DNA from: Actinomycetes bacterium
GTDB taxonomy: Bacteria > Actinomycetota > Thermoleophilia > Solirubrobacterales > Solirubrobacteraceae
Reading direction: 5' to 3'
Assembly (NCBI GenBank): GCA_021792455.1
Contig: JAJYUP010000002.1
Coordinates: forward strand, 1-64,000
Length of the DNA: 64,000 bases
Of the stretch, positions 17,832 through 26,959 are shown piece by piece. The notes beneath the pieces are model-generated. The model was not told the origin of the DNA. It did no database searches and worked only from the letters and a program-made list of their open reading frames with translations. The stretch's first letter is position 1. The number at the start of each line of letters is the position of its first letter. The position numbers and the translations under genes are program-made.

Positions 17832-18925
17832 ATCCGGGCGGCAAACTTCTCGACGTCGTCGCGCAGAGGATGCGCCAAGGCGATCCGTCTGCTCGCCGCG
17901 CCCATCTTAACGCGAAGTTGAGGGTCGCGGACTATGAGTCGCAGCGAGCGCGCGATGCCGTCCACATCAGATGGGGCGAACATCAACGCGTTCTCGTGCT
18001 CGAGGGCGAGGTCCTTCGCCGCCCCAACCTCTGTGCTGCAGAGCAGCGGCAGCCCTGAGATGACCGCCTCCCGAAGCGCGACGCCAAAGGGCTCGAACGA
18101 GGACGGCAGTGCGAACGCACTCGCCCGCGCGTAGAGGGCCGGCAGCTGATCAGGCGGCAGGGCAGGATGGAGCACGACGGGAAGGGCGAGATCGCAGGCG
18201 AGCTGCGCCAGCTGCGCCTCGAGCGGTCCAGAGCCGACGATGGTGAGCGATGCCTCCTCGGGGGTGAGCTTCGCGGCAGCAAAGCCCTCTATGAGCGAGC
18301 GAAGGTTCTTGTCAGGCACGAGCCGCGCAACGGCGAGGATCTCGACAGGGTTCTCGTGAAGCGGCCTGCGCGTCTGAAAGGCGGCGTCGAAGGCATCCTC
18401 GTCGACGCTCTGGAGGCTGACGCTGAGCCGTTGAGGATCGACGTGAAGCTCGAGCAGCCGCTCCGCCGCGGCAGAGCTGACGGCGATGAGCCCATCTGCA
18501 GCGCGCGCGAGAAACCGCTGCAGGGCCCGCTGAGGCGGTGGCAGGCTCTCCTGCACCTCGGTCGTGACCTCCGTGAGGATGACAAGCGCCCTGCGGCGCC
18601 TGCGGCACCAGGCGAGCGCCCTTAGCGTCGCAGGCCCGAACTCTGAGACGACGACGACCTGCGGGTCGAACGCCGACAGCGCCTCCTCGAGACGTCGAGG
18701 CCAGGTGATCGGGCTCCTGCCAGCGCGCGGGACGACGAGCGACTCGAGGCAGGCGGCGTCATAGTCGTGGCGGTGAGGGAACCACTGGGGCACCTGGTCC
18801 CAGCTGCGCTGGAGGCGCGCCTGGTAGATGACGCGAACCTGCAGCTGCGGCAGCGCCGCGAGGCGCGCAAGCAGCGGCTCCCTGTAGGGGACAGGCACAG
18901 GCGGAACGATCGCGCAGCGGAGCAT
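17792..18925 (-). CDS. family 4-type glycosyltransferase
   Basis: The protein is 377 residues from ATG 18925 (MLRCAIVPPVPVPYREPLLA). The open frame up to 19165 crosses the divergent neighbour's start and was excluded. It shows the GT4 layout: an N-terminal acceptor domain with VVVVSEFGPATLRALAW, then ILAVARLVPDKNLRSLIEGF, TIVGSGPLEAQLAQ and SSFEPFGVALREAVISGLPL with the conserved E-x-F-G-x-x-x-x-E. The product probably extends the lipid-linked glycan in the cytosol. It is transcribed divergently from the secreted Gly-rich protein gene at 19037. Confidence 0.87.
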   Translation of the reverse strand: MLRCAIVPPVPVPYREPLLARLAALPQLQVRVIYQARLQRSWDQVPQWFPHRHDYDAACLESLVVPRAGRSPITWPRRLEEALSAFDPQVVVVSEFGPATLRALAWCRRRRRALVILTEVTTEVQESLPPPQRALQRFLARAADGLIAVSSAAAERLLELHVDPQRLSVSLQSVDEDAFDAAFQTRRPLHENPVEILAVARLVPDKNLRSLIEGFAAAKLTPEEASLTIVGSGPLEAQLAQLACDLALPVVLHPALPPDQLPALYARASAFALPSSFEPFGVALREAVISGLPLLCSTEVGAAKDLALEHENALMFAPSDVDGIARSLRLIVRDPQLRVKMGAASRRIALAHPLRDDVEKFAARISAAAEAAPLARV

Positions 18926-19036
18926 CGACACAGTTTGGGGCACAGCAGCTGAGCCGGCGGCGCGAGTTGCCCCGCCTGCGAAGGTGCGAGCCTGGATCGC
19001 AACGGGGCAGGGGACGCCCTGGTAGCTTGAGCAGGC

Positions 19037-19849
19037 GTGCTGATGACCGCAAAAGCGAGAGTCCTTGCTGCCACTGCGCTGTTCGCAGCGATCTCGCTCG
19101 TGTCCACGGGCGGTGCGAGTGCAAGCGAAAGTGCGAGCGCGAAGATCATCTATCGGTGCACGCACGGCGAGTCGATAGGCGGCTTCCCAGAGCAGGCGTA
19201 TGCGAAGGCGCTGAGAGAACTGCCGACTGAAGTGATCGAGTACGGGGAATGCGCGGAACTGATCCGCGACGCAGAGGTCGAAGCGGCGGGCAAGGGCGGC
19301 AGATCGGCTGGGAGCCGCAAAGGAGGCAAAGCCGGCGCAGGCGCTCTGGCGGGCGGCGGCAGGAGCTCTGGCGGCGCGGGCGCAGGCGGGGTGAGCTCAG
19401 GATCTGCGCTTGGCAGCTCGACCGCTGGCGAGGGCGTGGGCGCAACCGCCGGTGGGAGCACCGCTGCTGCCGGCGGGGAAGGCATCCACAGTGAAGCGGG
19501 CGAAGGAGGCGAAGCGATCGGGAACAGACCGCTGCCAAGGACGCCCGCACAGCAGAGCGCTCTCAGCTCCGCAAGCGCGAAGGGCGGTGGACCTGTCCGC
19601 CTCGGCAACGAGGCGCTCCGCCCAGGGGTCCTGCAAACCAGCGTCTCCTCAGGCCTCAGCGCGCTCCCAGCTCCACTCCTTGCGGTGATCGCGCTGCTGA
19701 TCGCCTCGATGCTCGCCTTTGGCGCGCGTGGGCTGACGCTCGTGAGCGCTCGCAGGGCGACACCGAGCGGCGGCAGCGGGCCGCCGCATCGGAGCGCTCG
19801 CAGGCGCAGGCTGACGGTGCGGCGCAGGCGCGGCGCAAACGGCGGCTAG
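19037..19849 (+). CDS. secreted Gly/Ser/Ala-rich protein with C-terminal membrane anchor
   Basis: I do not recognise a family for this 270-residue protein. A signal peptide covers about residues 1-30 (KARVLAATALFAAISLVSTG, then ASAS). A short ordered part follows (IIYRCTHGESIGGFPEQAYA, with C42 and C72). Residues about 80-200 are a disordered Gly/Ser/Ala stretch. One hydrophobic span sits near 212-232 (ALPAPLLAVIALLIASMLAF), ending in an Arg-rich tail. The layout suggests an envelope protein anchored with its tail in the cytoplasm. The ligase/polymerase-like gene starts 7 bp downstream, so the two are almost certainly co-transcribed and may work together. Confidence 0.65.
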   Translation: MLMTAKARVLAATALFAAISLVSTGGASASESASAKIIYRCTHGESIGGFPEQAYAKALRELPTEVIEYGECAELIRDAEVEAAGKGGRSAGSRKGGKAGAGALAGGGRSSGGAGAGGVSSGSALGSSTAGEGVGATAGGSTAAAGGEGIHSEAGEGGEAIGNRPLPRTPAQQSALSSASAKGGGPVRLGNEALRPGVLQTSVSSGLSALPAPLLAVIALLIASMLAFGARGLTLVSARRATPSGGSGPPHRSARRRRLTVRRRRGANGG

Positions 19850-19855
19850 AGAGAC

Positions 19856-22090
19856 GTGGTGTCTGCATACGCCCCAACTGAGGCGCCCCCTTCGGTGCTC
19901 AGACGCACAGGCGGCGATGAGGCATCGTCAGGGGGCAAGTGGTCGGCAGGCGGCAGCGCGCTGCACCAACCCAGAGGCACGCGCCTGCTCGCGCTGCTGC
20001 CAACGGTCCTCATCGCGGGCGCCCTCTGCCTCATCACCTTCATCGCAGGGGGCGGCCTCGAGAAGGGGCCGACGACGAGCGTCGAGCTCGCGATCACGAT
20101 CGGCGCTGGTCTCATCTCAGCGGCGGCGATCCTGATCGCCCCGGAGGGCCGCCCCCTCAGCGGCGCCTCGGCGGCAGGGCTTCTGTTCGTCTTCGCAGCG
20201 TTGAGCGCGATCTCGATCGCCTGGTCGGTGACGCCGAACGCCAGCTGGGAGGACGCCTCGCGCCTCTTCGCCTATGCGTCTCTGTTCGCAGCGGCGGTCC
20301 TGTCCGCGCGCGCTGCGCCCTCCGGCTGGAAGGCGGTGCTTGGCGGCGTCGTGCTCGCGGCGAGCGTGATCTGCGCATATGCGCTCGCGACGAAGGTCTT
20401 CCCTGGCCAGCTCGACCCGAACGACCCCTACCCGCGGCTGCGCGCACCCTACGGCTACTGGAACGCGACGGGACTCACCGCCGCGATGGGGATGATCGCT
20501 TGCCTCTGGCTCGGCTCGAGGAGGTCTGGCCACGCCGTGATCACCGCCCTCGCATACCCCGCGATCGGCCTCATGCTGATCACGCTCATGCTCTCCTACT
20601 CTCGCGGCTCAGTCGCAGTCGCGGTGCTTGGCGCGGCACTCTGGCTGTCCATCGTGCCCCTCAGGCTGCGCGGCGCGACCCTGCTCATCGCAGGCGCGCT
20701 CGGTGCCGCGATCGCGGTCGGGTTCGACTTCGCTGAAAGCGCGCTCAGCTCAGAAAACGTCGCGCTCGCGCAGCGGATCGCGGCAGGTCACAGGCTTGGC
20801 GTGCTGCTGCTCGGCGTGCTGATCGCACTCACGGCCGCTGGGCTGACGATCGGGTTCCTCACCGCACGCCATCCTCCCCGGGAGAGGACGCGCCGGAGGG
20901 CGGGAGCGGCGCTCTTCACGCTGCTCGTGCTCGCTGTGCTCGCCGGCGCAGGCGCGCTGTCGCTCACCCACCGCGGACTCGCGGGCACGATCACCCACGA
21001 CGTCAACACGCTCGTCAACCCGAACGCTGTCGTCCCTGGCAACACGCCAGGGCGCCTCACATCCGCTGGCAGCGTGCGCGCCCGGTACTGGCAGCAGGCC
21101 CTCGAGGTCTTCGAAGCACACCCGATCCTCGGGGTTGGCGCCGAAGGCTATGCGACCGCAAGGCTGCGATACCAGACAGGGAACGCCTACGTCGTGCACG
21201 CGCACAGCTACGTGATGCAGACGCTCGCCGACCTCGGCCTCCTCGGAATCATCGTCACGCTCGCGCTGCTGATCGCATGGATCGCCGCCGCAGGAGCGGC
21301 AACGCACCCACTGAACCGCAGATGGCACCGCTGGCGCTGGCGAAAAGTCGCCCTCGAGTACACGCCAGAGCGGATCGGCCTGCTGACGATGGTCTGCATC
21401 GTCGTCACCTTCGGGCTGCACTCGCTCGAGGACTGGACGTGGTACGTGCCTGGCACCGCCTGCGTCGCGCTGCTGTGCGCAGGTTGGGTTGCAGGACGAG
21501 GCCGGCTCCATACGAGCGCGACGGCGGCAGGGCGCGAGGCGATTGGCGCCCGCAACGCAGGCCCGCTGCACGCCGGCGGGACGGCAGCGCAGCGTGGGCC
21601 GCTGCACACCCGCAGCACGCTCACGACGAGGTCGCGCAGACGCCTCAGGCTGCTCGCCGCAGCCGCCGCGCTCGCCGCCTCGCTGCTGATCGCATGGTCA
21701 CAGTGGCAGCCGCAGCGCTCCTCAGAAGCATCGGCGCAGGCGCTCAGCCTGCTCGCGAGCCACCCTCGGCAGGCGCTCGCGAAGGCGAGGGAAGCGCACA
21801 GCATCGACCCGCTCTCCGCAGGCGCGATGTTCACGCTTGCGGCCGCGCAGCAGGGCAACGGCGAGGCTCGCGCAGCAGAAACGACCCTGCTGAGGGCGGC
21901 GCAGCAGCAGCCCGCGAACCCTGCAACCTGGCTTGCGCTCGGCAGGTACGAGCTGAGCCGAGACCCTCAGGCGGCGCTGAGAGAGCTTCGCGCCGCCCTC
22001 TACCTCGACCCACAGTCGATCACGGTCGAGAACGAGTACGTGCTCGCACTGCGCGCGACGGGGCAGGGCGCTGCGGCAGAATCGCGCTGA
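19856..22090 (+). CDS. O-antigen ligase/polymerase-like membrane protein with C-terminal TPR-like domain
   Basis: The protein is 744 residues from GTG 19856 (GTG 19859 is equally possible). Ten or more hydrophobic spans cover residues about 40-510, with the Wzy_C-like loop at about 410-470 (ALEVFEAHPILGVGAEGYAT, then VVHAHSYVMQTLADLGLLGI). After a last span near 600, the C-terminal 120 residues hold helical repeats like TPRs (AKAREAHSIDPLSAGAMFTL, ETTLLRAAQQQPANPATWLA). This is the usual build of polymerases and ligases with a TPR tail. It would polymerise or transfer the exported glycan at the outer membrane face. A second family member starts at 1724. Confidence 0.85.
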   Translation: MVSAYAPTEAPPSVLRRTGGDEASSGGKWSAGGSALHQPRGTRLLALLPTVLIAGALCLITFIAGGGLEKGPTTSVELAITIGAGLISAAAILIAPEGRPLSGASAAGLLFVFAALSAISIAWSVTPNASWEDASRLFAYASLFAAAVLSARAAPSGWKAVLGGVVLAASVICAYALATKVFPGQLDPNDPYPRLRAPYGYWNATGLTAAMGMIACLWLGSRRSGHAVITALAYPAIGLMLITLMLSYSRGSVAVAVLGAALWLSIVPLRLRGATLLIAGALGAAIAVGFDFAESALSSENVALAQRIAAGHRLGVLLLGVLIALTAAGLTIGFLTARHPPRERTRRRAGAALFTLLVLAVLAGAGALSLTHRGLAGTITHDVNTLVNPNAVVPGNTPGRLTSAGSVRARYWQQALEVFEAHPILGVGAEGYATARLRYQTGNAYVVHAHSYVMQTLADLGLLGIIVTLALLIAWIAAAGAATHPLNRRWHRWRWRKVALEYTPERIGLLTMVCIVVTFGLHSLEDWTWYVPGTACVALLCAGWVAGRGRLHTSATAAGREAIGARNAGPLHAGGTAAQRGPLHTRSTLTTRSRRRLRLLAAAAALAASLLIAWSQWQPQRSSEASAQALSLLASHPRQALAKAREAHSIDPLSAGAMFTLAAAQQGNGEARAAETTLLRAAQQQPANPATWLALGRYELSRDPQAALRELRAALYLDPQSITVENEYVLALRATGQGAAAESR

Positions 22091-22179
22091 GGCCGCTGAG
22101 CGTGCGAGCCCTCCTGCTCACCGCCCCACCTCGCCCGCCGCTTCGAGCCGTCGCCCCCCGCCACCTGCCACAGCGGGCC

Positions 22180-22875
22180 TCAGAACCGCTGTCTGCGTGC
22201 ACTCGCAAGCATGATCGCGCGCGCCCCCCACAGCCCGCAGGCAGTGGATATCGAGACCTCCGTGAACCGGAACTCTGCGAGCAGTGCCCTCAGAGAGCGC
22301 CTGTTGTAGAAGCGCAGGTGGTCTGAGCGGGGGTCGAACTCGCGCGCGAAGGCCGAGGGCATCAGCGCGCCGCGAAGCAGCGCAAGCGGCTCGTGGGCGG
22401 GCGTGGTGATCAGCAGCTTCCCAGACGGGCGCAGCACGCGCCGGACCTCTGAGAGCCAGGAGGCGGTATCGGGCACGTGCTCGATCACCTCTGAGGCCCA
22501 GACGATGTGAAAGGAGGCGTCCTCGAACGGCAGCGGCGCGCAGGGGTCGATCTGCACGAGGCGGAGGTGAGGGTGCAACAGCGCCGCCCTCCTCAGCGGC
22601 TCCCTGCCAACATCTGCCGCGAGGACCTCCGCACCTGCGCTCGCCGCTTCTGCGGCAAACCACCCTTCCCCGCAGCCGAGGTCGAGCAGCTCGCAGGACG
22701 CGGGCGGCGAGAGACGACCTGACGCGGCAGCGCCGCCCAGGCGGCAGGCATCGATTGCCGAAAGCAGGAAGTGCAGACGCAGCCGCGCGAGATGAGGCTG
22801 CGCGCCCATCGGCACGCTCTCCCAAGCCGTCTCATAGAGGTCCTCGCAGCACACAGGGGAGCAATGCTTGCGCAC
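22180..22875 (-). CDS. class I SAM-dependent methyltransferase
   Basis: The 231-residue protein carries motif I at about 63-72 (LLDLGCGEGW), an acidic end to strand 2 (VLAADVG), FHIVWASEVIEHVPD as motif IV and LRPSGKLLITTPAHEP as post-IV, the classical Rossmann methyltransferase set. The N-terminus has a CSPVCC cluster and lies close to the divergent glycosyltransferase start. It resembles methyltransferases in polysaccharide clusters that cap or modify a sugar. The actual acceptor is unknown. It is convergent with the polymerase-like gene. Confidence 0.85.
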   Translation of the reverse strand: MRKHCSPVCCEDLYETAWESVPMGAQPHLARLRLHFLLSAIDACRLGGAAASGRLSPPASCELLDLGCGEGWFAAEAASAGAEVLAADVGREPLRRAALLHPHLRLVQIDPCAPLPFEDASFHIVWASEVIEHVPDTASWLSEVRRVLRPSGKLLITTPAHEPLALLRGALMPSAFAREFDPRSDHLRFYNRRSLRALLAEFRFTEVSISTACGLWGARAIMLASARRQRF

Positions 22876-23044
22876 AGGCGGCGAGGAGGCGTCGTCGAAC
22901 TGCTCGGATCGCAGGTGCCGACACGCGCCACCGCGCCAAAAGCGCCGAGGACGCGAGAAAGCGACGTTGCACAGATCGCAGAGAAAGCCGATACCGACTA
23001 TCGTCCCCGCCTGTGCATCTCCTGGTCGCCAGATCGGTGAGGCG

Positions 23045-24037
23045 TTGAGAGTCGCGTTCGACAGCCGGCCCTCGGCGAAGCTTGGCCGGCTCGGCCGCTA
23101 CACGCGGTGCCTGCTCGACGCGCTGCAGCAAACAGCGCCAGCCGGCTCAGAGATCATCGAGAGCCACAACCCGCGCGCTGCGGACGTCTACCACTCACCA
23201 TGGATGCAGGGCGCTCTGCTTCGCAGCCCATGCCCGATGGTCGTCACGATCCACGACGTCTCGAGCCTCAAGCGCCGCAGCGAATGCCTCAGGCTCTCGA
23301 CTGTGCCGCGCCTGCGCCACCTCGCGGTGCAGCGGGCAGATCGGGTGCTCGTGCCGACGCGCACCGTCGCCGCTGACGCGATCGCCCGCCTCGAGCTTCA
23401 CCCTGACCTCGTGACGGTGATCCCCCAGGCCCCTGACCCTGCGCTCGAGCCCGCCTCTCAGCTCGAGATCGAAGCTGTCCGCAGGCGCTACCAGCTGCCT
23501 CAGTGCTACCTGCTCTCGATCGGCTGCATGCACCGCCCTGGAGCGAGACGGGAGATTGCGAAGCTCGCCTCCCTGCGCAGAAGCATGCCGCTCGTGCTCG
23601 TCGGCAAGCCAAGCCCCTGGGCGAGAGAGCTCAAAGGCGTGAGGCTCACAGGACAGATCGACTCTGACAGGGAGCTTGCGGCGATCTACAGCGGAGCGCA
23701 TGCGCTGCTTCTGCCATTCGAGGTCGAGGGCTATGGCATCGCCGCCGTCGAGTCCCTTGCATGTGGCACGCCTGTTGCAGCGTTCGACAAGCCGGCGATG
23801 AGGGAGCTGCTGAGAGGCAGTGCGACGCTCGTGCCGCCAGGCGACTTCGAGAGCCTCATCTCAGCCGCCGAACAGGCGAGCCGCCCTGCGCCGGCGCCGC
23901 CGAGCTGGAGCTGGCAGGACGCGGCGGCGGCGACGTGGACGGCGTATGAGCAGGCGATCAGCAGCGGCCTCGAAGCCTGCGTGCGCCCGCGGATCGCAGG
24001 CCGCCGAAGGCAGATGCAGCTGCGCGCAGATCAGTAG
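23045..24037 (+). CDS. family 4-type glycosyltransferase
   Basis: The protein is 330 residues from TTG 23045, chosen because GGTGAGG lies 3-9 bp upstream and the product then begins LRVAFDSRPSAKLGRLGRY, a normal GT4 N-terminus. The frame is open to 22868, but that leader overlaps the divergent methyltransferase. Motifs: DVYHSPWMQG, VVTIHDVSSL, RVLVPTRTVAADAI and ALLLPFEVEGYGIAAVESLA with the catalytic-domain Glu motif, then GTPVAAFD. It adds a sugar to the lipid-linked intermediate. The donor is unknown. It is convergent with the initiating sugar transferase gene. Confidence 0.87.
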   Translation: MRVAFDSRPSAKLGRLGRYTRCLLDALQQTAPAGSEIIESHNPRAADVYHSPWMQGALLRSPCPMVVTIHDVSSLKRRSECLRLSTVPRLRHLAVQRADRVLVPTRTVAADAIARLELHPDLVTVIPQAPDPALEPASQLEIEAVRRRYQLPQCYLLSIGCMHRPGARREIAKLASLRRSMPLVLVGKPSPWARELKGVRLTGQIDSDRELAAIYSGAHALLLPFEVEGYGIAAVESLACGTPVAAFDKPAMRELLRGSATLVPPGDFESLISAAEQASRPAPAPPSWSWQDAAAATWTAYEQAISSGLEACVRPRIAGRRRQMQLRADQ

Positions 24038-24092
24038 ACGATCAGACCGGCTCCCGTCTCGCGCGGAGGCCGATCTGCCCCATCAGGGGCCG

Positions 24093-25841
24093 TCAGTAGG
24101 CGCCGCGCCGCAGCAGCACGGCAGGCACCGTCTTCACGAGGATCGCGAGGTCGAGCGCGAGGGACCACCGCTCGAGGTAGATGAAGTCGAGCCGGACGAG
24201 ATCGTCGAAGTCGAGCTCAGAGCGGCCTGAGACCTGCCAGAGCCCCGTCATCCCCGGCAGCACGAGGTACCGCTTTCGGTGCCAGTCCTCGAGCAGCTCG
24301 AAATCGCGCACTGGCAGAGGTCTTGGGCCGACGAGCGACATCTCGCCCCTCAGCACGTTCACGAGCTGGGGCAGCTCATCCAGGGAGAAACGGCGCAGGA
24401 AGCGCCCAACGCGCGTCAGGCGCGGATCGTCGCGGATCTTGAACAGCGCGCCTGACGCCTCGTTCAGCGGCTCGACGTCGGCGAGTCGCTCCTCAGCATC
24501 GGTGTACATCGTCCGGAACTTCAGGCATTGGAAGGGCTGCTGGCCGATCCCTGGCCTCGTCGAGCGGAACAGCACAGGTCCTTTCGAGGAGAGCCGCACT
24601 GCAAGCACGATCAGCATCAGCAGGGGGCTGAACAGCACGAGCAGAAGGCTCGCTCCGACGACGTCGAAGCCGCGCTTGATCGCGAAGTCGATCCCCTCGA
24701 AGACGGGTGGCCCAAGCTCGAACAGAGGCACAGACTCGCCTGGCACGAACTCTGCACGCTGGATGAGGATCTCCATCGTCGACGGCGCGATCCTCACCCT
24801 CACCCCCCGCTGATGGCACCTGTCGACGAGATCGACGGCGCCAGCCTCAGGGAAGGAGGGATCGGCGATGATCACCTCATCCACGTGCCGAGCGCTGAGC
24901 ACGCCGTCGAGATCCTCGACTCTGCCAAGGCACGTGAGGCCGCTGCCGGGCAGCTCCGTAGGCGCGAGGAACCCGACGATCTCGATTGCAGACGGCGACC
25001 TCGAGGCATCCCTCAGGGCGGCGGCAACGTCGACTATGTGCTCGTCGGTGCCGACGAGCACGGCCCGCCGCCTGTACCCTGCAGCAGCGAGCAGGACGCC
25101 TGTCAGCCGCTCATAGAGGTGCCTCGCAGAGGCGACGTAGAGGACGGCGAACGCGAAGGAGCCGTAGAAGAGGTAGTAGCTCGAGAAGTGTTCTCCGTTC
25201 ACGATCGCAAGCAGCGCGAGCAGCAGCGTGACCTGGAACAGGGAGGCGACGATCCGTGTGAAGCCAGGGCGCTGACCCCTGCCTGAGTACAGCCCTGAGC
25301 GCGCGAACAGCAGCGCGGTGATGAGGTACGCGATCGCGACGAGCCCCCTCGTCTCTTTCAGGACAGCGCCCAGCTGAAGCGCGCCAAGCACCGCCGCCTT
25401 CAAAAGCAGCGCGGTGAAGATCGCAAGCGATACGCCAAGGAAGTCGATCGCAAGCAGCGATAGGACACGGCCAACGCGTCTTGCGGTGTCCATCCGCAAG
25501 AGGAACGAGAACGCCGGCGGGCGCTTCTGGCGCATGTCCCTCTCCGCGCCGTCGGCGTGAACGCGCCGCAGGCTTCGCGCCCTGCGCGACTCAGGGAGGA
25601 CATGTGCGCCGTTGCGGGCGGCCTCTGCGCCGCGCTCACCGGCGTCCGCAACGCCCGCGCTGAGCTCTGCGCCGTCAGCGGCCCTTCGCTCGCGAGACTC
25701 GATGTCACCTCGCCCGCCCTCGACGACGGCGCCCACCTCGCCCTTCGCGGCGGCGCCCACCTCGCGCTCGCAGACGGCTGAATCAGAGTCGAGGTCGCTC
25801 AATGCGGCGGACCCGAGAGGACGTCCCATCTCAATGCTCAC
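24093..25841 (-). CDS. polyprenyl-phosphate sugar-1-phosphate transferase (initiating enzyme)
   Basis: The protein is up to 582 residues. A better start may be ATG 25535, which has GGAGAGGG just upstream and gives 480 residues; the 102-residue extension is Ala/Glu/Gly-rich. From there come membrane spans, a CoA-binding-like domain (RAVLVGTDEHIV, HVDEVIIADPSF) and the bacterial sugar transferase domain (FDVVGASLLLVLFSPLLMLI, KFRTMYTDAEE, RFSLDELPQL, MSLVGPRPLP). Enzymes of this WbaP/EpsL type move a sugar-1-phosphate onto undecaprenyl phosphate in the inner membrane. This starts each repeat unit for the transferases in the region. Confidence 0.9.
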   Translation of the reverse strand: MSIEMGRPLGSAALSDLDSDSAVCEREVGAAAKGEVGAVVEGGRGDIESRERRAADGAELSAGVADAGERGAEAARNGAHVLPESRRARSLRRVHADGAERDMRQKRPPAFSFLLRMDTARRVGRVLSLLAIDFLGVSLAIFTALLLKAAVLGALQLGAVLKETRGLVAIAYLITALLFARSGLYSGRGQRPGFTRIVASLFQVTLLLALLAIVNGEHFSSYYLFYGSFAFAVLYVASARHLYERLTGVLLAAAGYRRRAVLVGTDEHIVDVAAALRDASRSPSAIEIVGFLAPTELPGSGLTCLGRVEDLDGVLSARHVDEVIIADPSFPEAGAVDLVDRCHQRGVRVRIAPSTMEILIQRAEFVPGESVPLFELGPPVFEGIDFAIKRGFDVVGASLLLVLFSPLLMLIVLAVRLSSKGPVLFRSTRPGIGQQPFQCLKFRTMYTDAEERLADVEPLNEASGALFKIRDDPRLTRVGRFLRRFSLDELPQLVNVLRGEMSLVGPRPLPVRDFELLEDWHRKRYLVLPGMTGLWQVSGRSELDFDDLVRLDFIYLERWSLALDLAILVKTVPAVLLRRGAY

Positions 25842-25993
25842 AACGCGCTAGCGTCGCAGATGTCGCGGTCGGGCGCATCTGTTGTCGATGTCGAGTCGAG
25901 CTCAGGCGCGCCTCGGCGTCACCTTCCAGCGCCTGATCTCACGCCGTCCGCGAAAGGGGCGCCTTCGCTCCGCCACCGCCTCTCAGCGTCTTC

Positions 25994-26935
25994 TCAGCCG
26001 ACGAGCGTCTCGACGCCAGAGGCCTCTATCGTGCGCGCCAAGCCATCCCTCAAGGACACCTTTGGAGTCCACTGAAGCAGCTGCTCTGCGAGCGAGATGT
26101 CTGGGCGCCGCTGCTTTGGGTCGTCTACTGGGAGCGCCTCGAAGACGATCTCAGAGCTCGAGCCCGTCACCTCGAGCACCGTCTCGGCGAGCTGCAGCAG
26201 CGTGAACTCGTCGGGGTTGCCGATGTTCACGGGGTCGTGGTATCCAGACTCCGCGAGCGCGATCATCCCCCTTATCAAGTCGGTCACGTAGCAGAACGAG
26301 CGCGTCTGGCTGCCGTCTCCAAAGACGGTGATCGGGCGGTTGCCGAGCGCCTGCCTCAGAAAGGTTGGGATCGCCCGCCCATCGTGGGGCCTCATCCTCG
26401 AGCCATAAGTGTTGAAGATGCGCACGATCGAGGTGTCAACTCCCTGCTGCCGGTGGTAGGCCATCGTCAGCGCCTCTGCGTAGCGCTTCGCCTCGTCGTA
26501 GACGCCCCTTGGCCCAATTGGGTTGACGTGGCCCCAATACCCCTCCGGCTGGGGATGGACCTCAGGGTCACCGTAGACCTCGCTCGTCGAGGCGAGCAGG
26601 AAGCGGGCGCGCTTGCTCTTCGCAAGCCCAAGGGTGTGATGGGTGCCGTAGGAGCCGACCTTCAGGGTGTGCAGCGGCAGCCGGAGGTAGTCGATCGGCG
26701 AGGCGGGAGAGGCGAGGTGATAGACGAAGTCGATCGGCTCCTCGATGCGGTAGGGCTCGATTATGTCGACGTTCAGGTGCGCGAAGGCAGCTTCGTCGCG
26801 GATGTGCTCTATGTTGACGAGAGAGCCTGTCTCGAGGTTGTCGACGCAGATCACCCTGTGGCCGCGGGACAGCAGCTCGTCGCACAGATGGGAGCCGAGG
26901 AAGCCGGCGCCGCCGGTCACGAGGCAGGTGGACAC
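25994..26935 (-). CDS. UDP-glucuronate decarboxylase-like extended SDR
   Basis: The protein is 313 residues from GTG 26935 ([16 protein letters not shown]). The frame continues upstream to 27682 but only as an antisense shadow of the mutase gene. It has the NAD motif [18 protein letters not shown] (typical of UDP-xylose synthases), [11 protein letters not shown], the catalytic Y and K in YDEAKRYAE, and [16 protein letters not shown]. It would decarboxylate UDP-glucuronate to UDP-xylose or its 4-keto form. No canonical UDP-glucose dehydrogenase is visible here, so UDP-glucuronate must come from elsewhere or from one of the cluster's dehydrogenases. Only 24 bp separate it from the divergent mutase gene. 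Confidence 0.85.
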   Translation of the reverse strand: MSTCLVTGGAGFLGSHLCDELLSRGHRVICVDNLETGSLVNIEHIRDEAAFAHLNVDIIEPYRIEEPIDFVYHLASPASPIDYLRLPLHTLKVGSYGTHHTLGLAKSKRARFLLASTSEVYGDPEVHPQPEGYWGHVNPIGPRGVYDEAKRYAEALTMAYHRQQGVDTSIVRIFNTYGSRMRPHDGRAIPTFLRQALGNRPITVFGDGSQTRSFCYVTDLIRGMIALAESGYHDPVNIGNPDEFTLLQLAETVLEVTGSSSEIVFEALPVDDPKQRRPDISLAEQLLQWTPKVSLRDGLARTIEASGVETLVG

Positions 26936-26959
26936 GCCGTGAGGATAACCTCTTTGACG

